Below, one piece after another: positions 1-8,323 of a stretch of DNA of 64,000 nt. Position numbers and translations under genes: made by a program. The notes under the pieces were generated by a model, which worked only from the letters and a program-made list of their open reading frames with translations, was not told where the DNA came from and did no database searches. How positions within the stretch are numbered: position 1 is the first letter of the stretch; each line of letters starts with the position of its first letter. The stretch is from CBDFGE01 sp965247055 (GTDB taxonomy: Bacteria > Chloroflexota > Dehalococcoidia > Lucifugimonadales > JAGWBF01): assembly GCA_965247055.1 (NCBI GenBank), contig CBDFGE010000001.1, positions 150,344 to 214,343 of the forward strand, given 5' to 3'.

Positions 1-1
1 C

Positions 2-439
2 GCCGTGACGGGCGCGAGCCATGTTCCGACTGGGCAACCCGTTGTCTACAGCACCACGCCTCCGACTTCGGGTGACCACTGGGGCACGCCGGCCGGGTGT
101 GGCGTTTACGACGTGGCCGTGGCCGACGAGACGGTGGTCCACAACATGGAGCACGGCCACGTGATTATCAGCTACAACCTATCGGACCCAGACGAAGTCA
201 CAAGGCTTGTGCAGCTGGCGGAGGACCTCCGAGACCTGGACCTGTGGGGTATCGTCCGCCCGTACCAAAAGATCGACCCGGGTACCGTGGCCATGACCGC
301 CTGGGGGGTGACGGACCAGGCCCAGGGGGTGGACGAGGTGCGGATTCGGAGATTCTACGAAGCCTACACCAAGAATAAGTTCAGCGACGAAACCAGCAGG
401 TTGGGGCGGGCGATTCCATGCTCCTCCGTGCACGGATAG
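2..439 (+). CDS. DUF3105 domain protein, 5' end outside the window
   Basis: The reading frame is open to the window edge, so the true start lies upstream; the GTG at 5 is probably internal. The visible 145 residues are a DUF3105 domain with the family signature PPTSGDHWG, then CGVYD and VHNMEHGHV. The next gene encodes the same domain with a zinc ribbon and a membrane segment in front, so this copy probably has a similar missing N-terminus. The family is uncharacterised; its conserved His and Cys residues suggest metal binding (inference). The two genes are separated by 30 bases and look like a tandem duplication. Confidence 0.85.
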   Translation, partial: AVTGASHVPTGQPVVYSTTPPTSGDHWGTPAGCGVYDVAVADETVVHNMEHGHVIISYNLSDPDEVTRLVQLAEDLRDLDLWGIVRPYQKIDPGTVAMTAWGVTDQAQGVDEVRIRRFYEAYTKNKFSDETSRLGRAIPCSSVHG

Positions 440-469
440 TCCTTACCAGCCTGGCGACAAGGGGGCCGG

Positions 470-1168
470 ATGCATTGCAGCCGTTGCGGGACACAGAGCG
501 CTGACGACGATGCACTCTGTTCACACTGTAGACGTCCGCTGAGTGGTAACCGGCCCACCGGGGCGGAGCCGGCGAGTCTGGGTCGGCGCTTCGGATCGTT
601 TGTGCTGCCGGGTGTGCCCATCTTCCTGATCATCGGCAGCTTCGTCCTGAGCTCGTGCTCAGGGTCCGAGTCCCAGGTCGCCGGTGGCGGAAGGAGCTCT
701 CCGGACCCCAGTGTGGGGACGTCCGTCGCTGCGACGAGCGCGAGCCATGTCCCCGTCGGGCAGGCCGTCGCCTACACGACCCTACCACCGACTTCGGGCA
801 GCCACTGGGGCACTACGGCCGCGTGCGGCGTTTACGACCAGGCCGTGGCCGACGAGATGATAGTGCATAACATGGAGCACGGCCACGTGATCATCAGCTA
901 CAACCTATCGGACCCAGACGAAGTCACAAGGCTTGAGCAGCTGGCGGAGGACCTTCCGGACCTGGAACAGTGGGGTATCGTTCGCCCATACCAGAAGATC
1001 GACGCGGATACCGTTGTCATGACTGCCTGGGGGGTGATCGACCAGATCCAGGGGGTGGACGAGGTACGGATACGGAGATTCTACGAGACCTACTTCAAGA
1101 ACCGGCTAAGCGCCGAGACCAGCAGTCTGGGACGGGCGATTCCCTGCTCGTCCATCGTGCAAAGATAA
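470..1168 (+). CDS. Zinc-ribbon, membrane-anchored DUF3105 protein
   Basis: This 232-residue protein starts with a zinc ribbon (CSRCG and CSHCRRP, two CxxC pairs), followed by a hydrophobic segment at about residues 43-63 (FVLPGVPIFLIIGSFVLSS) that should anchor it in the membrane. A Ser/Gly-rich linker leads to a C-terminal DUF3105 domain from about residue 90 (PPTSGSHWG, CGVYD, VHNMEHGHV). The upstream gene carries the same domain, and part of the DNA is almost identical between them. Function is unknown. The ribbon is expected in the cytoplasm and DUF3105 outside, which is a topology inference. Confidence 0.85.
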   Translation: MHCSRCGTQSADDDALCSHCRRPLSGNRPTGAEPASLGRRFGSFVLPGVPIFLIIGSFVLSSCSGSESQVAGGGRSSPDPSVGTSVAATSASHVPVGQAVAYTTLPPTSGSHWGTTAACGVYDQAVADEMIVHNMEHGHVIISYNLSDPDEVTRLEQLAEDLPDLEQWGIVRPYQKIDADTVVMTAWGVIDQIQGVDEVRIRRFYETYFKNRLSAETSSLGRAIPCSSIVQR

Positions 1169-1213
1169 GGGTAGCGGGCTTCCTTCCCCCCACCACTCAC
1201 TGGAGCCGAGAGA

Positions 1214-1465
1214 ATGTTCCAGGCCAGGATATATATAACCCTCAAGCCCACCGTTGGCGACCCCCAGGGACAGGCGGTCCTCGGAGGTCTCCGGTCGCTG
1301 GGCTTCGCCTCCGTGGATACCCTCAGGATGGGAAAGTACCTGGAGGTGAGGCTCTCGGAGGGAGAGCGCGGGCGGGCAGAGGCGCAGGTAAACGAGATGT
1401 GCCGTAAGCTGCTGGCCAATCCGGTGATCGAGGACTACCGGTTCGACCTGGAGGAGCTAGGCTAG
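1214..1465 (+). CDS. purS: Phosphoribosylformylglycinamidine synthase subunit PurS
   Basis: This 83-residue protein matches PurS in length and pattern: an N-terminal strand (FQARIYITLKPTVGDPQG), a central GFASVDTLRMGKYLEV segment and the C-terminal NPVIEDYRFDLEEL. PurS is the small bridging subunit of the PurSQL FGAM synthase in purine synthesis, where it helps pass ammonia from PurQ to PurL. It is usually encoded beside purQ and purL; here neither follows. Its TAG stop overlaps the stop of the convergent hisB gene by two bases. Confidence 0.9.
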   Translation: MFQARIYITLKPTVGDPQGQAVLGGLRSLGFASVDTLRMGKYLEVRLSEGERGRAEAQVNEMCRKLLANPVIEDYRFDLEELG

Positions 1466-2061
1466 TCCTGGATCGTGCCCTTGGTGCTGGGCACCTGCCC
1501 GGCGGCCCGGGGGTCTATCTCCGCCGCATATCGCAGTGCCTTGGCGAGGGCCTTGAACAGCGCCTCCGCCTTGTGATGAGAGTTCACCCCGCTCAGTATC
1601 CTCGCGTGCAGGGTGATGCGGGCCTCGGCCGCGAAACTCTCCAGGAAGTGCCCCAACAGGTCCCCCGGCAGGCTCTCCACCATCTCGTGGTCCAGGGAAA
1701 GATCGAGGGAAGCGTGGCTCCTCCCGCCCAGATCCACCACCACCAGGGCCAGGGTCTCATCCAGGGGCACGTAGGCGTGTCCCATCCTGTTGATTCCACG
1801 CCCCTCGCCCAGTGCCTCGCGGAAGGCCCTGCCCAGGGTTATCGCGGTATCCTCCACCATGTGGTGCCATCCGGTGGACAGGTCTCCCTCAGCCCTTAAT
1901 GTTATGTCAATGAGACCGTGCCTCGACAGCTGCGCCAGCAGGTGGTCCAGCATCCCATTCCCCGTGACGATGTCGTAGCGGCCCTGCCCGTCCAGATTAA
2001 GGGAGAGGGAGATGCTGGTCTCCCCGGTGCGGCGGTCAACGCTGGCCTGCCGTGGCTCCAA
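1462..2061 (-). CDS. hisB: Imidazoleglycerol-phosphate dehydratase HisB
   Basis: This 199-residue monofunctional HisB dehydrates imidazole-glycerol phosphate to imidazole-acetol phosphate in histidine synthesis. The two metal-binding histidine motifs are visible as GWHHMVEDTAI (about residue 65) and GVNSHHKAEALFKA (about residue 158), with MLDHLLAQLSRHG near residue 37. The start codon is TTG with GGAG seven bases ahead. It is the last gene of the minus-strand his operon, 51 bases after hisC. Confidence 0.95.
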   Translation of the reverse strand: MEPRQASVDRRTGETSISLSLNLDGQGRYDIVTGNGMLDHLLAQLSRHGLIDITLRAEGDLSTGWHHMVEDTAITLGRAFREALGEGRGINRMGHAYVPLDETLALVVVDLGGRSHASLDLSLDHEMVESLPGDLLGHFLESFAAEARITLHARILSGVNSHHKAEALFKALAKALRYAAEIDPRAAGQVPSTKGTIQD

Positions 2062-2112
2062 CTTCCTACTCCTTCCAGGAGAGTCCGACCCTGAGCGCCA
2101 AAGGGTCAGGGT

Positions 2113-3222
2113 TCAGCAAAGGTCCCTCATGACCCAGCCCAGCGCCGGGATCACGGCATCGGTCTCGTGGGGCAACCCCACACTGGCCCGCAGGTAGTCC
2201 TTCATTCGAGGCCCGGACAGCTGACGGAAGAATATTCCCTGCTGGGCGAGGCCCTCGAAGACGGCACCCGCCTTCCCCTCGGGAAACTGGCAGAGGATGA
2301 AGTTCGCTCGGGAGGGCCAGGGAGTTACCCCGGGGATCTCCGCAAGCAGCGAGATCATTCGCTCCCGCTCAGCGACTATGGCGTTCACCCGTTCGATCAG
2401 GCCCTCTCGGTCCTCCAGGGACGCCAGGAGGGCTATTTCAGCCGCCAGGCTCACGTTGTAGGGCGGTTTCACGCTCATCATCACCCTGGCGACGTCCGGG
2501 TGCATCACTCCCAGCCCCATGCGCAGCCCGGCGAGCCCGGCCCATTTGCTGAAGGTGCGGAGGACTATGAGGTTGGGGTACTCCCTCACCAGAGGCAGCA
2601 CCGTCTCGCTTGCGAACTCGTGGTAGGTCTCATCCACTACCACCAGTATGCCCATCTCCAGCAGTCGCCGCACCTGCCACTCAGGGGTGATGTTCCCGGT
2701 GGGATTATTGGGTGAGGCGAAAAGCATGGCCTTGGTATGGGAGTCCAGCGCCAGCTCCGTCGCTTCCGTGTCTATGGCAAAGGCCTCGTCCCGGGGCACC
2801 TCCACCACCTCTCCCCCGCAGATGTGCGCGGCGACAGCGTACATACCGAAGGTGGGAGTGGGGTCTATAATCTTCTCTCCGGGGGCCAGGAAGATACGCA
2901 GGGTCAGGTCTATGATCTCGTCGCTGCCGTTTCCGGCGACGATGTGCTCAGGGCCGATGCCCAGGTACTCCGACAGGGCCCCCCGTAGCCGCCTCTGTTC
3001 CGGGTCAGGATACAGGTTGTAGGACTTGAAGCCGGCAAGGGCCTCGGCCACCTTAGGGGAAGACCCGAAGGGGTTCTCGTTGCCGTTGAGCCTTATGACC
3101 TTCTCCGGGGGAATCCCAGCCTTCTCCGCCAGGACCTCCGTGGGGTCCACGCCGTGGTACATGTCGAGGCGGCGAATGTGGGGCTGGATGAGGTCCAGCA
3201 CATCACCTTCCGAAAGTTTCAT
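2113..3222 (-). CDS. hisC: Histidinol-phosphate aminotransferase HisC
   Basis: This 369-residue class I/II PLP aminotransferase converts imidazole-acetol phosphate and glutamate to histidinol phosphate. Visible signatures are the N-terminal RLNGNENPFGSSP, the cofactor-binding GNGSDEIIDL, SPNNPTGN, and TFSKWAGLAGLRMG, which contains the Schiff-base lysine. Length is normal. The start ATG overlaps the hisD stop by four bases, so the two genes are probably translationally coupled. Confidence 0.95.
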   Translation of the reverse strand: MKLSEGDVLDLIQPHIRRLDMYHGVDPTEVLAEKAGIPPEKVIRLNGNENPFGSSPKVAEALAGFKSYNLYPDPEQRRLRGALSEYLGIGPEHIVAGNGSDEIIDLTLRIFLAPGEKIIDPTPTFGMYAVAAHICGGEVVEVPRDEAFAIDTEATELALDSHTKAMLFASPNNPTGNITPEWQVRRLLEMGILVVVDETYHEFASETVLPLVREYPNLIVLRTFSKWAGLAGLRMGLGVMHPDVARVMMSVKPPYNVSLAAEIALLASLEDREGLIERVNAIVAERERMISLLAEIPGVTPWPSRANFILCQFPEGKAGAVFEGLAQQGIFFRQLSGPRMKDYLRASVGLPHETDAVIPALGWVMRDLC

Positions 3223-4589
3223 ATCTGCTTAACCTCGTGGGGGGCTCCGCCGCCTGCCCGCCTCAGTCCGTCCAGCCGGACCTCCACGGCCCGGGCGTGT
3301 CCCGTGAGCCCCTCGGCTCTCGCGATCACGGCGGCCGCCTCACCCAACTCGCCATACTCCTCGGGCCTCAGCCCCACCACCGGCATAGTCCTCAGGAAAT
3401 GGTGGACACTCAGGGCGGAGCTGAACCGGGCCGTGCCCCCGGTGGGCATTACGTGGCTGGGCCCGGCCACGTAATCTCCCATCACCTCGGGGGAGTAGGG
3501 GCCCAGGAACAGACCACCGGCATGCTTAACCATGCCCGCCCAGCGCCACGGGTCCTGGACCATCATGCACAGGTGCTCGGGTGCGATGGAGTTCGCCAGC
3601 TCTATCGCCTCCTCGACGCTGCCCACCAGGACAACCTTGCCCTGCCTCTCCAGTGACACGCCGGCAAGGTCACCCCGCTCCAGCGAGGCCAGCTGTCTCG
3701 CCAGCTCTTCCTCCACCTCCTCCACCAGAGATGGGGAGGTGGTGACCAGAATGGCCGATGCCATGGGGTCGTGCTCGGCCTGGGCAAGCAGGTCGGCGGC
3801 ACAGTAGGCGGCTTTGGCGGTCTCGTCCGCGATCACCACCGTCTCGGTGGGCCCGTACAGGCCATCGATGTCCACCTGGCCATAGACCAGCTTCTTTGCC
3901 AGGGTTACGAACACGTTGCCAGGCCCGCAGATCTTGTCCACCTTGGGCACGGTCTCAGTGCCGAAGGCCATCGCCGCAATGGCCTGCACCCCCCCGACCC
4001 GGAACACTCGGTCCACCCCGGCCAGGCGCGCCGCCGCGAGGACGGCAGGCGCCGGTAACTCCCCACCCCGGGGAGGAGACGCCAGGACCACCTCTCTGAC
4101 CCCCGCGACCCTGGCGGGGACCGCCGTCATCAGCACCGTGGATGGGTAGGAGGCGCTGCCGCCCGGTGCGTAGATGCCCACCCGCTCCAGGGGTAACACC
4201 AGCTCGCCCAGCCCGGTCGAGAGATCCACCCAGCTCTGGCGCATCGTCTTCCTGTGATATTCCTCGATGCGCCTGGCCGCGAGCTCCAGGGCCTTCACCA
4301 GCTGCTCCGGCACCTCCCGGCAGGCCTCGTCGATCTGCGCGGCTGAGACCTCCAGCTCCTCCAGCTCCACGCCATCCAGGAGACGGGCGTAATGCCTGAC
4401 GGCACCGTCGCCCCTTCGTCTCACATCCTCGAGGATGCGCTCCACCGACTCGCCGGGCGACAGCCGCTCCCCGAACACCTCGACGGTCTTGTCCATCATC
4501 TCAGGGGGGATGGAACTCAGGTCCAGGACATCCGCGCGGGTAAGCGCTTTCCTGGCCTCCTCCAGACCCTTAATCAGCTTCAGGTGCAC
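3219..4589 (-). CDS. hisD: Histidinol dehydrogenase HisD
   Basis: This 456-residue zinc enzyme catalyses the last two oxidations from L-histidinol to L-histidine with NAD. Diagnostic stretches are ICGPGNVFVTLAKK, YGPTETVVIADE, LLAQAEHDP, SIAPEHL and GDYVAGPSHVMPTGGTARF, followed by HHFLR. Length is slightly above the usual 430. The N-terminus overlaps the upstream phospholipase-like gene by 20 bases and the C-terminus overlaps hisC by four, so it lies inside one operon. Confidence 0.95.
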   Translation of the reverse strand: MHLKLIKGLEEARKALTRADVLDLSSIPPEMMDKTVEVFGERLSPGESVERILEDVRRRGDGAVRHYARLLDGVELEELEVSAAQIDEACREVPEQLVKALELAARRIEEYHRKTMRQSWVDLSTGLGELVLPLERVGIYAPGGSASYPSTVLMTAVPARVAGVREVVLASPPRGGELPAPAVLAAARLAGVDRVFRVGGVQAIAAMAFGTETVPKVDKICGPGNVFVTLAKKLVYGQVDIDGLYGPTETVVIADETAKAAYCAADLLAQAEHDPMASAILVTTSPSLVEEVEEELARQLASLERGDLAGVSLERQGKVVLVGSVEEAIELANSIAPEHLCMMVQDPWRWAGMVKHAGGLFLGPYSPEVMGDYVAGPSHVMPTGGTARFSSALSVHHFLRTMPVVGLRPEEYGELGEAAAVIARAEGLTGHARAVEVRLDGLRRAGGGAPHEVKQI

Positions 4590-5331
4590 CCAGATACCCC
4601 TTTATCAACCGTGCAGATTCCTCTACGACCCTCTCCTGATACTCGGCGATCTTATGTCTAGGTATCTCGCCGTACACTCCTCCGAGGCTGTCCGGGACAC
4701 AGCGGAGGAACTCATCGACTATCTCCGCGGCGCCGGAGTCATCACTGTACATCCGGCGCGCCATGAAGCGTAGCCGCTCCCACGTCAGGTCCCAGGTGTT
4801 GAATTTCGACACCCACTCCCGCCACTCGGTAAGGGTCTCGGGGCTGATGAACCCCACCTCTATCCCCTGCTCCGAGCCCTCCAACGAGGCCCTTATCTGC
4901 TCAAAATCACCCAGCCACTCCCTGGCCGCCATGTCCATGTCCAGCTGCAGTGCCCTGTCCCATATATTCGCCCGCACCTGGTCGCCAGGGCGGTGCCCGT
5001 TGAAATATGGGCGGTATATCTCCACGATCCAGGTCTCGTCCGCAACCAGGTGGGTGAAATACCCGGAGAGGAAAGCCCTGGTAGCGTCGTCGATCCGTGA
5101 CGAGTCGGCAAGGTGAGGATGGGCATTAAGCAGGCCCTCCACACCGGCGCCGACATGGTCTACCGCCAGCGGGGCGAAGTGGGTCTGGTCCCTCTTCCAT
5201 TTGGTGATTATTCTAATGTCGGGCGACGTTGACCCAAGGAGGAAGGAGCCTAGATGCCCCTCGACCACGGGGTGGGCGAGGCGAGAGGAGGTCCGCCATG
5301 CCAGGCACAAATGGGTTGGCAGGTTGGGCAC
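4570..5331 (-). CDS. Zinc-dependent phospholipase C-like hydrolase
   Basis: The 253-residue product resembles the bacterial Zn-dependent phospholipase C fold (PF00882-like). An early histidine (PTHLCLAW) is followed by GSFLLGSTSPDIR, DQTHFAP and FLSGYFTHLVADETW; these His and Asp residues are the expected metal ligands. There is no signal peptide. It sits between hisG (one base away) and hisD (20-base overlap), an unusual place for such a protein. Its substrate is unknown; small family members of this kind are usually annotated only as hydrolases. Confidence 0.75.
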   Translation of the reverse strand: MPNLPTHLCLAWRTSSRLAHPVVEGHLGSFLLGSTSPDIRIITKWKRDQTHFAPLAVDHVGAGVEGLLNAHPHLADSSRIDDATRAFLSGYFTHLVADETWIVEIYRPYFNGHRPGDQVRANIWDRALQLDMDMAAREWLGDFEQIRASLEGSEQGIEVGFISPETLTEWREWVSKFNTWDLTWERLRFMARRMYSDDSGAAEIVDEFLRCVPDSLGGVYGEIPRHKIAEYQERVVEESARLIKGYLGAPEAD

Positions 5332-5332
5332 G

Positions 5333-6454
5333 TCAAACCTTCTCCAGGAATTCCAGCAGCCTCTGGTAGGCCTGGCAGCGGTCTTTGAAGAGGTAGCCCA
5401 CTTGGGAGGAGGAGATGTCCAGACCTCCGGCTCGACGAAGGTGCTCCACGGCGTCCAGCAGCTTATCTTTGGCCACCACCAGACTCACTGCATACCAGTC
5501 GTCCTCGGAGTTGCCGTACACCCGGGAGATAGTGGGCCCCTGGAGCCCCGCCAGATCGGGTCTGGTGAGGAGGTTGGCGGCCACCATCTCGGGCGATGAG
5601 CCTCGCACGTTGGCGGTGAGGCGGTAGAACGACCCCGCCCGCAGATTGGCCTCCATCAGCTCCAGCATGGCCCGGGCCAGCTCCAGGCCCTGGGAAGAGT
5701 CTCGAAGCAGCCGGCGGTTGCCTATCAGGCAAGCCTGGGATACCAGGATGGTCCCGTCCTCCACCGTCTTGAGTCTGTTCTCCCGGAGGGTGACTCCGCT
5801 GGCGGAGAGATCGGCGATGACGTCGGCGTAGCCGGCCACGGGCGCTGCCTCCAGGGTGCCGCTAGCCTGCACTAGGGTGAAGTGGTGAATCCCCCTGCCA
5901 TATAGGAACTCCCCCAGCAGCCGGGGGTACTTGGTAGCGATGCGCAGCTGCTTCCCCTCCTGCCGGAACTCAGCCGCCAGGTCTGCCAGGTCGTCCAGTG
6001 AGGACATGTCTAGCCACGAGTCTGGGATTGCCAGCACAAGCTCGCAATGGCCGAAGCCGAGGTCTTCGATGATGGGAACCACCGGGCTCCCCTCACGCCG
6101 GGACTCCAGGAACCGGTCAAGTCCGGTAATCCCGAGCTCGGCGCTCCCCTCCTCTACCTTAGAGGTGACGTCGGCGGTGCGTTGAAACAGCACGGTAGCC
6201 CCTGGCAAAGTGGGGATACGGGCGGTGTAGCGGCGGCTGCTGGGCCGGTTCACCGTGATGCCACAGCGGCCCAAGAAGGCCAGCGAAGGCTCGTACAGGT
6301 CGCCATCGCTGGGCAGGACCAGCCGCAGATTCCCCTCCTTCTCTGCCGCCGTGCCCCCGGTCCGGGCTGCCCTGGGCTGCGGGCCCTCGAAGGACACGCC
6401 ATTCCCGCTGAGCCCTCCCAAGCCGGCCGCGAATCTGGACGAAGGGTACGTCAT
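5333..6454 (-). CDS. hisG: ATP phosphoribosyltransferase HisG, long form
   Basis: HisG condenses ATP and PRPP in the first step of histidine synthesis. The protein has an N-terminal extension of about 40 residues not typical of the family, so an internal start just before LRLVLPSDG is possible. It continues with the catalytic core (LGITGLDRFLE, RIATKYPRLLGEFL, VASGTLEAAP-like and ADVIADLSASGVTLREN) and a C-terminal regulatory domain beginning near GSSPEMVAANLLTRPDLAGLQGP. That domain makes it the long form, which normally needs no HisZ, yet a HisRS-like gene precedes it by 10 bases. Confidence 0.9.
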   Translation of the reverse strand: MTYPSSRFAAGLGGLSGNGVSFEGPQPRAARTGGTAAEKEGNLRLVLPSDGDLYEPSLAFLGRCGITVNRPSSRRYTARIPTLPGATVLFQRTADVTSKVEEGSAELGITGLDRFLESRREGSPVVPIIEDLGFGHCELVLAIPDSWLDMSSLDDLADLAAEFRQEGKQLRIATKYPRLLGEFLYGRGIHHFTLVQASGTLEAAPVAGYADVIADLSASGVTLRENRLKTVEDGTILVSQACLIGNRRLLRDSSQGLELARAMLELMEANLRAGSFYRLTANVRGSSPEMVAANLLTRPDLAGLQGPTISRVYGNSEDDWYAVSLVVAKDKLLDAVEHLRRAGGLDISSSQVGYLFKDRCQAYQRLLEFLEKV

Positions 6455-6464
6455 CGGCGGGCCG

Positions 6465-7934
6465 TTACCTTTCTCTCCGGCTGCCTGAAGGAGCCGCCTG
6501 GATCAGGTGACTGCTGCGCTGCCCATCGGCTTCCACCGTGATTACCTCTGAGATGTTCCTGGCCCGCGCGTACGATAGACTCTCTTCCACGCTCATGCCG
6601 CAGACTTCCACCTCCGCCACCATCCCTTTTTCACGGAGCTCGCCTGCCAGACGCAGCGCCTCTCGGTAAGCTTCGTCACTGGAGGCGGACACCAGAACGG
6701 AGCCACCGGCACCGTCCAGTCCCCGCTGATTTCCCTGCGCGTCGAGGACCTCCACTATGTGCTCAAGCGTGTAGGCAAAGCCGAGGGCAGGCGTGTTGGA
6801 GGGGCCTCCCAATGCCCTGGCCAGGCTGTCGTACCTGCCGCCGCCCCCGAGGGAGTGCTCAAGGGACGGGTGGACGATCTCGAACACCGTGCCCGTGTAA
6901 TAGGCCAAGCCCCTGGCCAGGCCGAAGTCCAGTACCACAGCCGCACCGTCGGTCTGGGTCAGGTCCAGAATGGCCATCGTTTCCCTCAGCCTATCGAGGA
7001 CCGAGGTGTCCATGCCGGAGGATTCGATGACCTTTCCCGCCTCCGCAAGGGCGGCACCGGGCTCGCCCGCCACGCCGGCCAGATTGTAAGCCATCTCCAG
7101 TCCCCTTCTCAGCCTGTCCGGTTCATCCGTACCTTTGAGCTTGCGAAGCAGGCGCTCCACTACCTGCGAGGGCTGACGCTGGCCCAGCGATCCGACCTCT
7201 GCCCACTGGAGCAGCCCGTGCAGCAGCTCCCGGGACTCCTCCTCCTCCATCCCTCCCAGGGCCACGCTGAGGTAGCTGTGCCGGGGATCGGAGGCCAGCA
7301 GCCGAATCTGTACCGCTTTCTCCAGCGCCGCGTCCAAGGCACCCTCGCCGGCCTTCAACCCAGTCACGCTACCCAGGATGAACTCCACCGCCCGCTCGGA
7401 AAGGGAAAGGGGCCCCAGAAGCCGGTACAGCACCCCTACGTCCCCTATCGCCAGCTGGTGACCGGTGAGCCCCAGGCCCGACAGCGCCGTGCAGCTCAGG
7501 GAGAGGATCTCCGCATCGGCCCTCGGACCGGCGACGCCCAGGACCTCGGCTCCCATCTGGGTGAACTGGCGGTAGGCTGTAGCATCCTTTTCGTAACGAA
7601 AGACCGGGCCCGCGTACTGGACACGTAACGGCAGCGCCGTCGCCGTCAGACCCTCTTCGAGGAAGTGCCTGATTATTGAGGCGGTATACTCCGGGCGCAG
7701 GCTCACGTGGTTGCCACCGGGATCGGAGAAGGAGTACATCCGTGTGGCTAGCTCACCCCCGGACTTGCGCAGGAACAGCTCCGTGGGCTCGAGCACCGGC
7801 GTTTCGAGAACCTGGTAACCGTAGGAGGAGAAGGTCTCCCTCAACTGGTCGGTGGCGGCCTTCAACGGCCGCCAGGTCGCGGGGGTAAGGTCACGAGTTC
7901 CATGGAGGTGCCGGAGCTTTTCCATATATCCCAA
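6465..7934 (-). CDS. hisZ: HisRS-like protein (HisZ regulatory subunit or histidyl-tRNA synthetase)
   Basis: This 489-residue protein is a class II HisRS homologue. Motif 2 region: VQYAGPVFRYEKDATAYRQF then QMGAEVLG. The second histidine motif reads ARGLAYYTGTVFEI, with Ala where HisRS usually has Asp (RGLDYY). A Rossmann-like anticodon-binding domain fills the last 100 residues. The intact anticodon domain and insertion domain favour HisRS. The position directly ahead of hisG and the altered motif favour the HisZ activator role. It is the first gene of the his operon. Confidence 0.7.
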   Translation of the reverse strand: MGYMEKLRHLHGTRDLTPATWRPLKAATDQLRETFSSYGYQVLETPVLEPTELFLRKSGGELATRMYSFSDPGGNHVSLRPEYTASIIRHFLEEGLTATALPLRVQYAGPVFRYEKDATAYRQFTQMGAEVLGVAGPRADAEILSLSCTALSGLGLTGHQLAIGDVGVLYRLLGPLSLSERAVEFILGSVTGLKAGEGALDAALEKAVQIRLLASDPRHSYLSVALGGMEEEESRELLHGLLQWAEVGSLGQRQPSQVVERLLRKLKGTDEPDRLRRGLEMAYNLAGVAGEPGAALAEAGKVIESSGMDTSVLDRLRETMAILDLTQTDGAAVVLDFGLARGLAYYTGTVFEIVHPSLEHSLGGGGRYDSLARALGGPSNTPALGFAYTLEHIVEVLDAQGNQRGLDGAGGSVLVSASSDEAYREALRLAGELREKGMVAEVEVCGMSVEESLSYARARNISEVITVEADGQRSSHLIQAAPSGSRRER

Positions 7935-7983
7935 CGGGGGTATTGTACACCAAAAGGCGACGCGTAGGAAATAGAAGACGCCG

Positions 7984-8294
7984 TCACGGATGGGCCATCA
8001 GGCCTCCGTCCACGTAGACGGCATGGCCGGTGGTGTAGTCGCAGGCGTCGGATGCTAGATAGACCAGGAGGGGAGCGATGTCCCGGGGGTGCCCCTTCCG
8101 CCGGAGGGGGATGTAGCGGACCAGAAGCTCCTTCTGGGCCTCTTCGGGGGGCAACTCCTCGGCGCTGAACCAGCCGATGCCGATGGCGTTTACCCGTATG
8201 TTTTGCCTTCCCCACTCCAGGGCCAGGGCTCGGGTAAGCTGAAGCACGGCTCCCTGGCTGGCGCAGAATGCCGCCGAGTTCCACAGGGATGTTG
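7984..8294 (-). pseudogene. C-terminal half of an SDR gene interrupted by an IS element
   Basis: On the minus strand this stretch encodes the second half of a short-chain dehydrogenase/reductase, from about TSLWNSAAF through LTRALALEWGRQNIRVNAI to the end (YTTGHAVYVDGGLMAHP). The first half lies at 9954-10423, on the far side of the inserted element. The catalytic YxxxK site reads FCASQ, so Tyr and Lys are both replaced; the protein was probably not a normal reductase even before insertion. Confidence 0.85.
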
Positions 8295-8323
8295 TAGGTC
8301 TACAATTTTGTCAGTAGGTAACT

